From assembly GCA_023374025.1 (NCBI GenBank), contig SIJG01000052.1:982941-1046940 (forward strand): DNA of 64,000 nt, given 5' to 3'. The position numbers and the translations under genes were made by a program. The notes under the pieces were generated by a model that saw only the letters and a program-made list of their open reading frames with translations, ran no database searches and was not told where the DNA came from. Each line of letters opens with the position of its first letter. Within the stretch, counting starts at the first letter, position 1. Positions 52,301-63,518 of this stretch are shown here, one piece after another. The DNA is from Heterodera schachtii. Taxonomy: Eukaryota; Nematoda; Chromadorea; Rhabditida; Heteroderidae.

Positions 52301-54155
52301 GTCTTCTGTCCGTGGGTCTTTTGCTGCTGGTGTGGGTCCCTTGTCAGTGGCTCCTTTGTCAGTGAGTCATTTGTCTTTGTTGCTCTTCTGTCCGTGGGTC
52401 CTTTGTCCGCGATTCTTTTGTCTTTGTTGGTCCTCTGTCCGTGGTTCCTTTGCTGCTGGTGTGGGTCCCATGTCAGTGGGTCCTTTGTCCGCGAGTCATT
52501 TGTCTTTGTGGGTCCTCTGTCCGTGAGCGTTTTGTCTGTGGGTCGTTTTTCACTGCACCGAATTAGAGCCCCCTCCACCCCTGATTTTGTTTCAGATACG
52601 AATGTTGAAGACATTCTTCGACTGGCTGTCAGATATGAAATTGATGAGGTCCAAGGCAAATGTGCCAAATTTTTGCTCGACCCAAAATGTCAAAAGACAA
52701 AATTGGGAAGTTTTCGCATTGCTTTCAGTCATGGCTTAAACATAACAAAGGTGGTTTTAATTCAATTAACCCAGGGTTGCCAACTGAAAATTTTTTAAAA
52801 TCAGCATGCGGCCGACAAAAAAGCACATCATTTCTGGTGAAAAACCAGCATTTAGAAAAAAAAAAATCAATAAAATTTTCAAAATGCTAATAATTCGTTT
52901 TCACTAAATATCACCAATTTTTTATGAAAAAATAAGTTTTGAGGGCCTGCTGGCGGTGCAGACAGGCCCCGCCGGGAGAAAATTCGAAATTTTGACCATT
53001 TTTAAACAGCTGAAATTGGCAATTTTAGGCCAATTTTTCGCTTTGAAAATCTTCATTTGAAAAAAAAAAAGCATCATTGGATCCCCTTGAAATCAGCAAA
53101 ATGATGATTAGGGCATAGAATTATATGCACATAAAATCTTAAAATATGCGCATGAAATATGCACCAAAAATTGCAAAATATGCACATAAAAAGTGAAAAA
53201 TATGCACATAAATTTTTCCAAATTGGGGGGCGAAATTTTACAAATCTCTTCAAATTTGTTAAATTTCAGCATAAAATCTCGAAAATAGCTAAATATGGTA
53301 TAATAAATCATTTTTGAGTTGTATTTTTACTTATATTTTGAGAACATTTTGCTAAAAAATGATTTTTTTTGGGAAATTTTCTGGTCATTGGGGTCAAAAG
53401 GCCAATTTATCTGATGGGGGCCGTTTTAATAGAGGATTTGTTGAAAAATGCCCAAATATGCACATAAAATATGCAAAATATGCATATGGAAGTACGGCCT
53501 AGAAGCTTCAAACCAAACTAAAAACATGTTTTTTGTGAGTTTCAGGCTTCACGCAGTCCAGAAAAAAAATATGCATGTGCATATAATTACACGCCCTAAT
53601 GATGATAAATCACCATAGTTTGGCTACCCTGGACTTAACACACATAGACTTAATTTATTTACATATGATTTTATATAAATCGTAGAATATGTTTTTCATT
53701 TTCGTCGTTTAATGTTGTGATATCCGATGATGAGCTTTTTTTTTGTAGATAAGCAAAAAAAAATTTGTTTTTTTTTTTTGTTTTTTGTAATTTTAAGGAT
53801 TTTCAATTTTCATGCTGAAATTTGATCTAGCCAATCCAAAATGAGAATTTTTATGAAAACTTATTTTTGTAAAAATTGTTTATGTAAAATATAAAAGATG
53901 TCAATTGTTTATTAATTTTTATTAAAAATATTATTTTTATAGGATTTAATTTTAAAATCGATGACTCGTGAGGATTTTTCGGAGGGCAAAAATTTGATAG
54001 AGCACCACAAAGAAATGGAAATGCTTAGCACTGAAGCTAGCCATGAATTTAATGAGCGTTACCATCAACTTTTTCCTGAAGCGCAGAAGGATCACAAAAA
54101 CAAAAAGCAAAAAGTTGGCCAAATGGACATCGATGGGCCAATGATTGATAATTAG
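49324..54155 (+). CDS. MATH-BTB (BATH) domain protein, seven exons found, 5' end missing
   Basis: Exons 49324-49527, 50262-50398, 50462-50547, 50600-50675, 51452-51674, 52596-52750 and 53943-54155 all join in phase. Exons 1-3 give a MATH domain (FELRIEKFSQFANG, RGLHWRLNAFV, NWHCAAHATAEIIVG). Exon 4 begins the BTB domain (FPFNDVLLVKNDEYDL), which continues directly in exon 5 (KLLALHSSFFDRLFF) and exon 6 (NVEDILRLAVRYEIDEVQGK, KCAKFLLD). The last exon is helical and basic, ending QKVGQMDIDGPMIDN. Such proteins are usually substrate adaptors for cullin-3 ubiquitin ligases and are expanded in nematodes. The starting exon was not found. The introns at 50676-51451 and 52751-53942 carry MITEs, 51675-52595 carries minisatellite, and the stop codon is formed by the end of another MITE. 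Confidence 0.82.
50960..51361. mobile_element. hAT-like fold-back MITE in a MATH-BTB intron
   Basis: 402 bp with inverted arms (TTCGTACAATGGCGTTTCGT and the following bases, mirrored at 51318-51347), ends GGGT/ACCC and an 8-bp duplication CAAATTAT (50952-50959 and 51362-51369). A central palindrome, AAGCAGAAGCTAAGCGATTA, is also mirrored. Confidence 0.78.
51750..52560. repeat. GTCC-rich minisatellite region, arms in opposite orientation
   Basis: Near 51780-51845 the strand shows GGAC-type units (GGACCTACGGACAGAGGACC), and near 52265-52550 the complementary GTCC-type units (GGTCCTCTGTCCGTG, TTTGTCAGTGAGTCATTTGT) repeated many times. It occupies a MATH-BTB intron; long frames through it are repeat artefacts. 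Confidence 0.6.
52772..53631. mobile_element. hAT-like element, CAGGGTTGCCAA family, in a MATH-BTB intron
   Basis: Ends CAGGGTTGCCAACT at left and AGTTTGGCTACCCTG at right are inverted repeats of the classic hAT form. Flanks are only roughly similar (AATTAAC and ACTTAAC), so it is older. The element at 53109 is nested in it. Confidence 0.6.
53109..53598. mobile_element. hAT-like MITE, TAGGGC(A/G)T family, nested
   Basis: 490 bp with TAGGGCATAGAATTATATGC at left mirrored at the right end (GCATATAATTACACGCCCTA), and a perfect 8-bp duplication ATGATGAT (53101-53108 and 53599-53606). The interior repeats AAAATATGCACATAAA. Confidence 0.82.
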
Positions 54156-54742
54156 GGTTATAAATTGTATAATTTTGCATATTTTTTCTGCGCATATGCA
54201 TGCCATGAAGAAATGGGCTCAAAAATAGCATTTCTATGTTGAAATTTTTGTGAATTTAGTATATAAAAGCATATTTTGGGGGTTTTCGAGAATAAATGCA
54301 TATTTGGCAAATGCAATAAAAATGAAAAATACACCCCCTAAGGATCGACTTTTTTGGGAATTTAAAAATATACCTCCCATTCAGTTTCGTCAATTCTAAA
54401 CTGTTTTTGCGGGCGGAGTAACCTTGAAAATCGAAAAATTTAAGAATTTTTAAAAAAATGGTTTTAGCATATGATTAAAATTTTAAAAATTCGGAATTGC
54501 ATATATAAATTTAGAAAATCAAAATTTTTTGCAATTATCTAAAAATGCTTCTTAGCCATAGTTTTGATGTTTTTAAAGTCAATTCTATATTTTTTTCACA
54601 ATTTTGGCATTTTTTTCAGGGTAGAAGCCATTTGGTTAATTTTTAAGCCTATTTTTGTGCAAAGATGGACATTTATCGGGTTTTTAGGGCATTTTTTATG
54701 CGCATATTTGTCATTTTTTAGTGCATACAACTTATAACCTTA
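54153..54742. mobile_element. hAT-like MITE abutting the MATH-BTB stop
   Basis: 590 bp with TAGGGTTATAAATTGTATAA at left mirrored at the right end (ATACAACTTATAACCTTA). Flanks TTGATAAT (54145-54152) and TTGATGAG (54743-54750) agree at six of eight bases. Its first three bases are the TAG stop codon of the MATH-BTB gene. Confidence 0.7.
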
Positions 54743-54750
54743 TTGATGAG

Positions 54751-55385
54751 TAAAAAATTTAAAAAAAAAACTGTCGTGCCGTGAACTATCTGAGAAAATT
54801 GAAGGTGCCGGGAATTTTTTGAAAAAATGCCAATTTTTTTTTACAGATTTTCCAACAAAAACTCATTAAACTTTACCTAAACGCAACAATAAAATAAGCT
54901 TTGTATCATACGGTAACTCTTGAATTTTTATATTTGCATGAAAAAATTTCGGAAAATCTTTTTCAGTTTTCAAAAATTTATGGCAATTTTTTTTTTGTTG
55001 CTTTTAAGCACGGAAAATCTGTAATAATTGCACTTTTTCCGAAGTATCCTAGCACCCAAAAATTCTTATCCCAAATTTTGGTATTTTTTGTATATTTCAA
55101 AATGATTAAATGTTTTTTTAACAAAAAAAGGAACAATATACATTTTCCCCAACCCAACTATCGAATTTGAGAGACTTTTTTGAGTATAAAAATATATCGG
55201 CATAATTTTTGCATAAATTTTCTGCTTTAGCAAAATGCACATTAAAACATTAATTAATTTTTGCAATAAAATAAACTCGATATTTCGCCTTTGTTTTTGC
55301 TGTTTCAGCTTTTACTTTTTCAAATTTGTTTAATCATTTTCTCGGCAATTTTTATGGGAAATTTTTACCAACTAATAAAGAATTT
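54751..55385. other. AT-rich spacer
   Basis: No gene supported; short hydrophobic frames on both strands look compositional. Confidence 0.4.
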
Positions 55386-55389
55386 TTTG

Positions 55390-55657
55390 GCATTTTCACG
55401 GAGGAATTCAGGCACTTTTAAGCATTTTTTTGTGCATTTTCACGGAGGAATTCAGGCACTTTTAAGCATTTTTTGTGCATTTTCACGGAGGAATTCAGGC
55501 ACTTTTAAGCATTTTTTGTGCATTTTCACGGAGGAATTCAGGCACTTTTAAGCATTTTTTGTGCATTTTCACGGAGGAATTCAGGCACTTTTAAGCATTT
55601 TTTGTGCATTTTCACGGAGGAATTCAGGCACTTTTAAGCATTTTTTGTGCATTTTTC
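55390..55657. repeat. 43-bp tandem repeat, six copies
   Basis: Nearly perfect units of CATTTTCACGGAGGAATTCA followed by GGCACTTTTAAGCATTTTTTGTG. The first unit has one extra T. Located just downstream of the astacin gene's 3' end. Confidence 0.9.
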
Positions 55658-55724
55658 ACACCAATATTTTGTAAATTGTCACGAAAAATTCCTTCTGCTG
55701 TCTGCTCTGATCAATTTGTAATTA

Positions 55725-57959
55725 TTATCCTGTCCACAATGGGCGATTGTTGAGATTATAATAATTTTGAGCATTGTATGGAATAATTGGCGTAGCCGGC
55801 ACCGGTGGATGTCTTCGTAACAAAATGTTATGGCACCGATAAGCACGGTTTACGCGTTTCAGATCACCTTACAAATTAGGAAAAATAAATAAATTAGGTA
55901 ATTAATTAAAATAAATTTTCAAATCATTTGATTTAAATTTAATTTTCTGTTTTTTTTTTAAATTTTTATTTATAATATTTAACATATATAGAGCTTCACA
56001 TTTTTGTTTTAATAAATGAAAATTTTGAGAATTAAACAGTTTTAATTTCTTATATCTTCTTTATTTTATAAAAAATAAATTTGAAATATGCCAATGAAAT
56101 AGGTGATATTCAAAGTTTTTTATATTTATTAATATTTAAAAATTTTACTTTGCTGAAAATTAATAAATATTAAATTAATTAAATAATAAAAATAAAATAT
56201 ATTTTCAATGCTTTTCCAACCTTCAGTAAAATCCGTTGATTTGCCCATTAAATTTGTATATGCTGGTGCATTTGCTGTGATTGTTGGATTTCCATTTTTG
56301 CTGCCTTCCGTACTTTCATCTATGGCAATTTATATTTTTTATTTTATTTATTTATTTTATTTTTAATTCAATTTTGGAATAAAAATTACGAAATTAAAAG
56401 AAATTTATATTTTCTAAAATTATTACAGTGCATAATTGAGAAATAATCGTATGGCTCGTCATAGTTGCTTAATCCAATGGCACTTAGCTTTTCAAAATCG
56501 GCACTTGCACCTTAAAATAAAATATATTTTTTAAATGAAACATCATTTAAAATGTTTAAAAATTTTTATTTATTTATTTTTCAACTTTTTACAATAATTT
56601 ATTATTTTATGCAAAAAGAATTAGTGATTTTAAAAAAAATGAGTTCAAATAAAATCGTTTAATTGAACGGCACACGCTCCCCCCCCCAACCAAAAAATAA
56701 TAAAATATAATTTAAATACTAAAAAAATTATTTATTTTATTTATATAAAATTCCTGACCATCGATCACATTCTCCCACCGAATTTGTACAAAACCATCCC
56801 GATCTTCCCGTTGATGTTCATGGATACTAAAAATAGATAATATTTTAAATTTAACTATTTAAATTTATTTTATTTTTACAATCCAACGACGTGCATAAAT
56901 TCGTGAATTATTGTTGAATATTCAATACATTCGTCGGCCAATGACACCTGTTGTTTGCCACCAACACGTGCGAAATCGGCAAAACACCTTTACCCATAAA
57001 AATTTGTTTTTTAAATTATTTTCATTTTAAAATAAAACAAATTTTGAAAAATAGTAAAAATATACAAATGTTAAATTTAAAAATGTTTTTTCATAGATAA
57101 TAAAAAGAAAACTCATATTATAATTTATTTATTTAAATTAATATATTAAATTAAATCAAAATGTTAAAAAAAAATAAATATTTGCAAATAAAAAAAGAAT
57201 TATTTATTTTAAATTAATTGAGCTAATAAATGCTTATAAAAAATAAAATATTAATTTACCCGTCTAATTTTGAGATTACAATATAATCTTTGTCCGTCAA
57301 TGTTTTGGGAACAAAACTGAATTGTACAAAAAATAATTCAATAAAAAAAATACCATTTTACCGTATGCAAGTTTTAGAATTGTATGCAGAAATTGAGCGC
57401 GCCAAAATTGCACGCTGTTGTGGCGCTAGAATTTATTATTCAATTATCTAATTAAAGAATCAAAATAACGATTATATTTAAATTAAATTTTTTTTAAATA
57501 TAAATATAATTATACTGTATGCAGACGAAAGCACATATGGTATTCGACCATTTGGCCATTTGTCCGATTCCAATGCGACAACAGATCCACGACGTTGTCT
57601 CTAAAAAATTAGTAAAAATGTTAATTTTGGGTGCAAATTAAGTAAATAATAAATAATGAGAAATAATTTAATTTAATTAAAAATTTTGAACAAAAAAATT
57701 AGTAAGATTTTTTAATTAATGCATTTAGTTTATTAATTTAAAACTGTGCCTTATGGAAGCGTTGGTCACCCAAAAGCATTGTTCGTGCCATTTTTGTGTT
57801 TGTGACAAGCCATGCTGCATTGATGAAATCCTGATCAACCAAATGATTTGGCAACAGTGGACGACAATGGCACATTGTGACGGATGATGAAAGCAACAGT
57901 ATTACAAGCACTGGGTGGCAACTGTTGGCATACTGTGACCGTCGACAATGGCTCATCAT
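55725..57959 (-). CDS. Secreted astacin-family zinc metalloprotease
   Basis: Minus-strand exons about 57959-57742, 57600-57516, 57425-57362, 57316-57260, 56987-56880, 56826-56759, 56510-56427, 56319-56221 and 55867-55725. Exon 1 holds a signal-like stretch ([13 protein letters not shown]) and the propeptide. A processing site RQRRG precedes the mature start ([13 protein letters not shown]). The zinc site assembled across an intron is [19 protein letters not shown], and the Met-turn is SIMHYES. The four conserved Cys are present (KTCIR, DGCFADF, DECIE, AYRC). After the domain a short Asn/Pro-rich tail ends at 55725. The junction of exons 1 and 2 and one GTCAGG donor (at 56758) are non-standard. 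Nematode astacins act in cuticle remodelling, digestion or tissue penetration; which applies here is not visible. Confidence 0.85.
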
Positions 57960-58960
57960 CCAATTAAGGGGCCTAATTAATAAAAACCGTCATTTTTAGC
58001 ATAAAATTTATCAAAATTCTGATAATCAAGCAGAACTTATATCACATTATATAAGAGGATGCTGACAAAAGTGTCAACTATACGGTACTTTTAATTAGGT
58101 ATAATTATTATTGTAATTCAATTTTCAATTTTAAATTCGAAAAATGGAAAACAATTAGCATAAATGCAAAGCGTAACTGAGCTGATCAAACTGTAATGCG
58201 CTCCACCAATTTTTGACAAATCCGTCAACCATTCATTTGCTCCATAATTACGTGGTGTAGAGACAAATGAGAATGGCTAATGATAATTATGATGATGATG
58301 TCCACGTCTGCGCCACTCGTTGTTTGATGAGCATCCAATTCAAGAACACTTGGAAGCACCACACAACAACAAAAAACAGTTTCCGGTTGTTTCGGGTGAT
58401 CAGCAAAAAGGACAAATAGCGAAAGGGCAGCAGAACGTACGCCCCGACCTTGCGCAGTGCACCACGCCACCACCAACACGACGACTCTCGACGGACAACC
58501 GGACGGACCACCGATTGGTGTGCGGGTATTGCGTGTCGAGAATTTGGTGTTGTTTTAGCTGTGTCCAATCAACGGCGTGTGACGTTCACGATGATGATCT
58601 TAATTTGATGGATAAATGGATTTAAGCATTGCACGATTTAAAAAGGATCGTGTGGGTTCAACTACCACCGAAGGCGATTAACCATTTTTATGTTCAAAAT
58701 GGGTTGCATTTGGTAGTGCATTCATTACAAAACCATAAGTTCTTGGGTAATTATTATAAATCAATTGGGTTTTCTTTTATCCGGCTTTGTTTAAATTTTT
58801 AGATCAAAGAAATTTGGAAATATAATTGAAAAACATTTAAAGACCGTAATAAAATTAATTAATTTACAAAAATCTGGCATCAAAAATTATTATACCTGGA
58901 CAAAAGCTAATATAATTTTTAATTCTACCAAAAAATATATTTTTAATTAATAAAAAATGC
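57960..58960. other. Intergenic region upstream of the astacin gene
   Basis: Contains a less AT-rich stretch at 58225-58625 with open frames on both strands, none with a recognisable domain or splice structure. It may be the promoter region of the astacin gene or an unplaced exon. Confidence 0.35.
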
Positions 58961-59536
58961 TTGATCAATCAATCAAAACCCATCATTAATGAATGCTTTT
59001 CATTTGGTTGTCCAACAGATCACCGCCCGCCGGGAAAAGCAAAGCAACAGAAAGCAATTGCAATGCTTTTCCTTTTGTTTCTTTTCATTTCTTTTCTTCT
59101 CCCCGTTGGGCCCATATTTTTATGCTGCTTCTTTTTTTCCAATTTTCTTCCCACAACAATAAAACATTCATTTGTTTGTTTGTCCACTCAATTTTCTGCT
59201 CTGGCTCAAGACTCTCGAGAGAAGAGACTAATCGCGCGGGCTCAATTGGCGGCGAGTCGTTTCCGAGTCCAGCCACAACAGCTGCAGCACTACTGCGCGA
59301 GATTTTGTGCACCATCCGCCTTCTCCCACTGTAAGGGGCGGGGGCGAGAAAGTCTCGAGAATCTCGACAAGATAATTTCATTTTCAGATTTTCTCCATCC
59401 GTACATTCCACAAACAAATTTTCTTTTATTATTATTAAACCCGCTGTCCGTCATTTTCCCAACGAAAAAAAAGAAATTGAAATTGCCAAATTTCGAAAAG
59501 AATTTGAGCAAAAAAAAAAATGCAAAAACAATGTGA
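58961..59536 (+). CDS. Doubtful 191-aa frame
   Basis: Contains hydrophobic stretches (AMLFLLFLFISFLLPVGPIF) and a moderately GC-rich middle (RARAQLAASRFRVQ-like). No domain recognised; the opposite strand is also open. It could be a secreted or membrane protein exon or chance. Confidence 0.2.
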   Translation: MINQSKPIINECFSFGCPTDHRPPGKAKQQKAIAMLFLLFLFISFLLPVGPIFLCCFFFSNFLPTTIKHSFVCLSTQFSALAQDSREKRLIARAQLAASRFRVQPQQLQHYCARFCAPSAFSHCKGRGRESLENLDKIISFSDFLHPYIPQTNFLLLLLNPLSVIFPTKKKKLKLPNFEKNLSKKKNAKTM

Positions 59537-59539
59537 AAA

Positions 59540-60330
59540 TGTAAAAGAAAAAGCTTGAGAATAAATGGCGAAATTAGATAAAGAAAAAACAAACAGAGCC
59601 AATGAATAACTTCAGAAAAAATGAATTTTGACAAATTTGGCACTTTTATTTTGTAGCCTTTTTCATAATTTTTTCGATTATCCACAAAATCCGCACAAGG
59701 GATTGACGAAATTTCGTTTTTTCGTTCTACATTTTCGGCACTTTTTGAGTTAGTTTTCGTTTTCGTCCACGAAAGTTTTTTTTGTTTCGTTTTCGGTTTC
59801 GGTTTTCAAGATTTTGTTTTAAGTTTTGTATTTCGTTTTCGATTTTTAAAATTTTGAATTTTCTATAAGCAAATTAATATAGTCCAAACGCCATCGGGGG
59901 GGGAGGGGGTTGAAATTTTTGACTTTTTTTAAAAAAATTTACACCAAAATAACCAATTTGTGCCTTTTGGTCGAAAAATTTAATAGTGCATTTTTATTTA
60001 TTGAACTCATCATTGATGGGTGTATTGATTTTTTTTCTATAAACGTAAAAATTGGCTCAGTGGTTTTCAAGAAAAAGGAAGGGAAAAAGGGCGGTGGGTT
60101 CGAGTCCGCTCCGCAACACAAATATTTTTTACTTATTTTCCAAAAATTATTTTAAAAGTTTCTCTACCAAACAAATTGGATAATTTTGGTATTATTCGAA
60201 AGCTCACGACGAGGTGAAGCTTTGTCTAAGCAAATGTTAAGCAATTTAATGAGTTAGAAAAAATATGAAGGCGTTCGAAATTTCATTGTTCTTTAGAATT
60301 TTTCAGTTTTTCTCTATTAACAGAGGATAA
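59540..60330. other. Low-complexity spacer
   Basis: Includes a TTTCGTTTTCG-rich simple-sequence stretch at 59720-59850. No gene supported. Confidence 0.4.
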
Positions 60331-60339
60331 AGAAACAGT

Positions 60340-60850
60340 ACGCCAAAGGCTCCCGGACAATCGGACAGTGGAAAATCGGACAGTTGGACAATCGGACAGT
60401 GAGGACAATCGGACAGATGTGGACAATCGGACAGTGGACAATCCGACAGTAAAATGCGTAAAAAAGATAAGAAAATGCCGTCGCCGGAGGGGACCGATTG
60501 TGCCATATAAAGAAAAAAGGAAAATAGGCAAATAAAAAAGTGCGAATGCAGTCTAAATATTATTTCGTTGCAAATTAGTTTGGGTTTGGCATTTCATAAA
60601 CAACGGTTGCACATTTGATGAATATAAGCGCTTTTTCTTGCCATTACTCGCGCACAATGCCTTCTTGTGGATTATGGCACAATCGTTCCCCTCCGGCGAC
60701 GGCATTTTCTTATCTTTTTTATGCATTTTACTGTCGGATTGTCCACTGTCCGATTGTCCACCTCTGTCCGATTGTCCTCACTGTCCGATTTTCCAACTGT
60801 CCGATTGTCCACTGTCCGATTGTCCACTGTCCAATTGTCCAGTCACGCGC
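60340..60850. repeat. Fold-back repeat with GGACAATC minisatellite arms
   Basis: The left arm (about 60345-60508) consists of GGACAATCGGACAGTGG-like units and ends CCGTCGCCGGAGGGGACCG; the right arm (about 60670-60845) is its inverse (CCCCTCCGGCGACGG, then GTCCGATTGTCCACTGTCC units). A loop of about 160 bp lies between. Frames through it are artefacts. Confidence 0.8.
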
Positions 60851-61074
60851 CAAAATGGGAGGTGTAGTTTTTCAGTGAGTGTGTGTTTTTTGTTTTGGTA
60901 TATCCAATATCCACGTTTTTCAATTGTAAAAAATTTCGAGGATTTATTTTTAGGGTTGAGAATTTTATGTAACAAAATTTGCAAAATATGTAAATAAATA
61001 TATGTATAAAAAATGCAAAAATCTGTATGATATAAGTCTACCTACTAAAATATGCAAACAAAAATTGCATCTTT

Positions 61075-61330
61075 CTTTAATATAATAAATAAATTATTGG
61101 ATAATCCTACTTATGATCAATCCAATTTTTGAAAATTGCCTCATTATTTAATATAATAATTATATTAAGTAGATTTGGATAATCCTACTTATGATCATCC
61201 CAATTTTTAATTATTGCCTCATTATTTAATATAATAAATAAATTATATTAAGTAGATTTGGATAATCCTACTTATGATAAATCCCAATTTTTTAATTATT
61301 GCAATTATTATTCAATATAATAAATATAAG
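61075..61330. repeat. Imperfect tandem repeat upstream of secreted copy 3
   Basis: Three units of about 75 bp containing GGATAATCCTACTTATGATC and TTTAATATAATAAATAAATT. Related sequence precedes secreted copy 2 near 46060-46100, so it travels with the gene family's upstream region. Confidence 0.6.
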
Positions 61331-61502
61331 CCTATATGATTTCCCATTTTTCATTTTCATAATTATTTAGTTAATTTCCAATATCTTTTTTTAAATATAT
61401 TTTATAAATTTATTTAATAGATTGAGATCAGTTAATTTCGAATTATTTTTTAATTATCTTTTTAAAAAACATTTATTTTATCATTTTTTAAAGAGAGAAA
61501 TA

Positions 61503-63357
61503 ATGTTCTACTCTTTTTTTATTTTACCTTTTCTTATTATTGTTCTTCAATTTTTATTCCCATTTTCAAATGCAAATCCATTTGTGAGTTAAGAGTTAAT
61601 TAATTCGAGAAATAATTTTACTAATCAGTTTTATTAATTAGAATGAGGACAAAATGCTAATTGCATTTATCAAAGGACAGCAAGAAATTCAATTCAGTGA
61701 TTATTCAATGCAAAAATATGAGGCATTTCTTGGCTTTATGTATTTTATGAGAATGAATTGGCAATGTGACAAAATCGCGAATGAATTTAAAGAATATGAA
61801 CGGACAGAATGCCAAAAATATCGCAAATATTTGGACATTTTATATGAATATTTACACAGAGAATACGCCGGAATTCCAACAGTGAAGCCAAAATTCATAG
61901 TTAGATATGATAACATTGACATTGACGGGCCTATAATTTATGCGTTGAATTGTCTTGTCAGAATTTCGCAATTTTATTTTACATCATATTGGAGTGGAAT
62001 TAATAAATATAAATTACACAAATTGTTCTATCATTTTTTTGAACCAAAATTGTTGAATGAAAAGCGATTGAATTATGAAATAAAAAAGAAAAATGAACCA
62101 AAATTGCCAATTAATGAAATGATTTTGCAATTGGCAATTGACACAGCCAATGAATGGCAAACAAATGAAAGTTTAGACGGAATAATTCGACAAAAATTTG
62201 ACAAAAATTTGGAGGAAATGTTTAAAAAAGCGGAAGGAATTGCAAAAGAAGACGAAGAAGAAGGAGAAGAAGACGAAGAAGAAGAAGAAGAAGACGAAGA
62301 AGAAGGCGAAGTAGAAGAAGGAGATATAAATACAATTAATAATGACAAGCATTGGATAATTGTGGGATCGAAATTCGATGATAAATGGACATGGGTTAGA
62401 CTTAACATTCATTGAAATAATAATATAAATTCAAAATTTAGACTGAAGATGCTCTATTTTCGGGATTTGTTAAAGGTTTAGCGACAAATTTTGGCAAATT
62501 TTTTAAGATGGCCAAAGAATATTCAAATTATTTATTTGAAATTAAAGAAAAAGGAAATATTTATGGTAATGATAGAGTCATGGTCAATTTTGGACTATAC
62601 GAAATTGAGAAAATGAAAGAACATTTGACACAAAAATATGAAGCACATCTTGGCTTTTTGTATTTGATGCAAAAGAAATGGCACTGTAAGAAAATTGTGA
62701 AGGAAATTAAAGAAAAATGCCAAAAATACCGAAAATATTTGCACATTTTATATGAATATTTATTCCGACTGTATGTTGAAGGTTTGTTTGACTTTTAATT
62801 ATTTTGAATCTTCATTTATTAAAATAATAATGTTAATAATTTATTAAGCTAAAAATCCGAAAGTGTCGAAACAATTGCCGCCATTAGTGAAGCCAATATT
62901 TATTGGAGAGTATTTTCCTGAGAGTTTAATTGAAGTTGTCGAAAGTCTGAATTATCATTCAAACTTGTCTTGGGAAAAAGACGAAAATTCCGAATATAAA
63001 TTTAAATTGGTAAATGAAGAGGAATTAAATTTTGAAATTGAAGGGGCCAATTGTTCCTATAAAATTATGCTTCAAAAGGGCAAACAAATTTTAAAAGGAC
63101 AAACGGACATTGAAAGAATTCGGAAAGAATTTGAACAACAAATGGAAAAAATGTATGAAAAGGCAAAAGAAAATGCCAAATTTGAAATCAAAAAATTGGA
63201 AAAAGCAATTAAAAATGCGGCAAACATTGAAGAAAAAAAACATCTTAGAGATGAATACAATGAAAAGTTTTACAAATTTATTTCGTCACCATTTCATAAA
63301 AAATCTTTTCAAAAAATTAGAGTGCCACAGGACTGGGACCTGGTAGCGGACAACTGA
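61503..63357 (+). CDS. Secreted two-repeat family, copy 3 (most complete)
   Basis: Exons 61503-61583, 61642-62394, 62442-62781 and 62849-63357 join in phase. Exon 1 is a signal peptide (MFYSFFILPFLIIVLQFLFP). Repeat 1 has NWQCDKI and CQKYRKYLDILYEYLHREY; repeat 2 has KWHCKKI and CQKYRKYLHILYEYLFRLY. Between them lies an acidic run of about 25 Glu/Asp from a GAA/GAC microsatellite, absent in copies 1 and 2. The last exon is a charged helix, probably coiled coil. The final codons (RVPQDWDLVADN) and the stop come from an inserted MITE, so the native C-terminus is lost. No known family recognised; a secreted, lineage-specific protein, possibly an effector, is only inference. Confidence 0.7.
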
Positions 63358-63510
63358 GTACAACTGAGCACCAAGGTCCCGGTTTTGACCGGGACCGGGA
63401 CTAGTCCCGGTTTTTTCCCGGTTTTCCCAGCCAAAAATTCCCGGTTTTTCAACCCGAAAAGGGGTCCCGGTCCCGGGTTTGCCCAAAATTCCCGGTCCCG
63501 TGGCACTCTA
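63318..63510. mobile_element. hAT-like MITE inserted in the last exon of secreted copy 3
   Basis: 193 bp, termini TAGAGTGCCAC and GTGGCACTCTA, perfect 8-bp duplication CAAAAAAT (63310-63317 and 63511-63518). The interior is rich in CCCGGTTTT/GGGACC repeats. Confidence 0.85.
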
Positions 63511-63518
63511 CAAAAAAT

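Noticed and set aside
52199..52798. 199-aa hydrophobic frame and its minus-strand partner
   Set aside because: They are translations of the GTCC minisatellite; the genuine coding part is only the MATH-BTB exon 52596-52750.
55390..55657. CRISPR-like array
   Set aside because: The 43-bp units are directly adjacent without spacers and the genome is eukaryotic.
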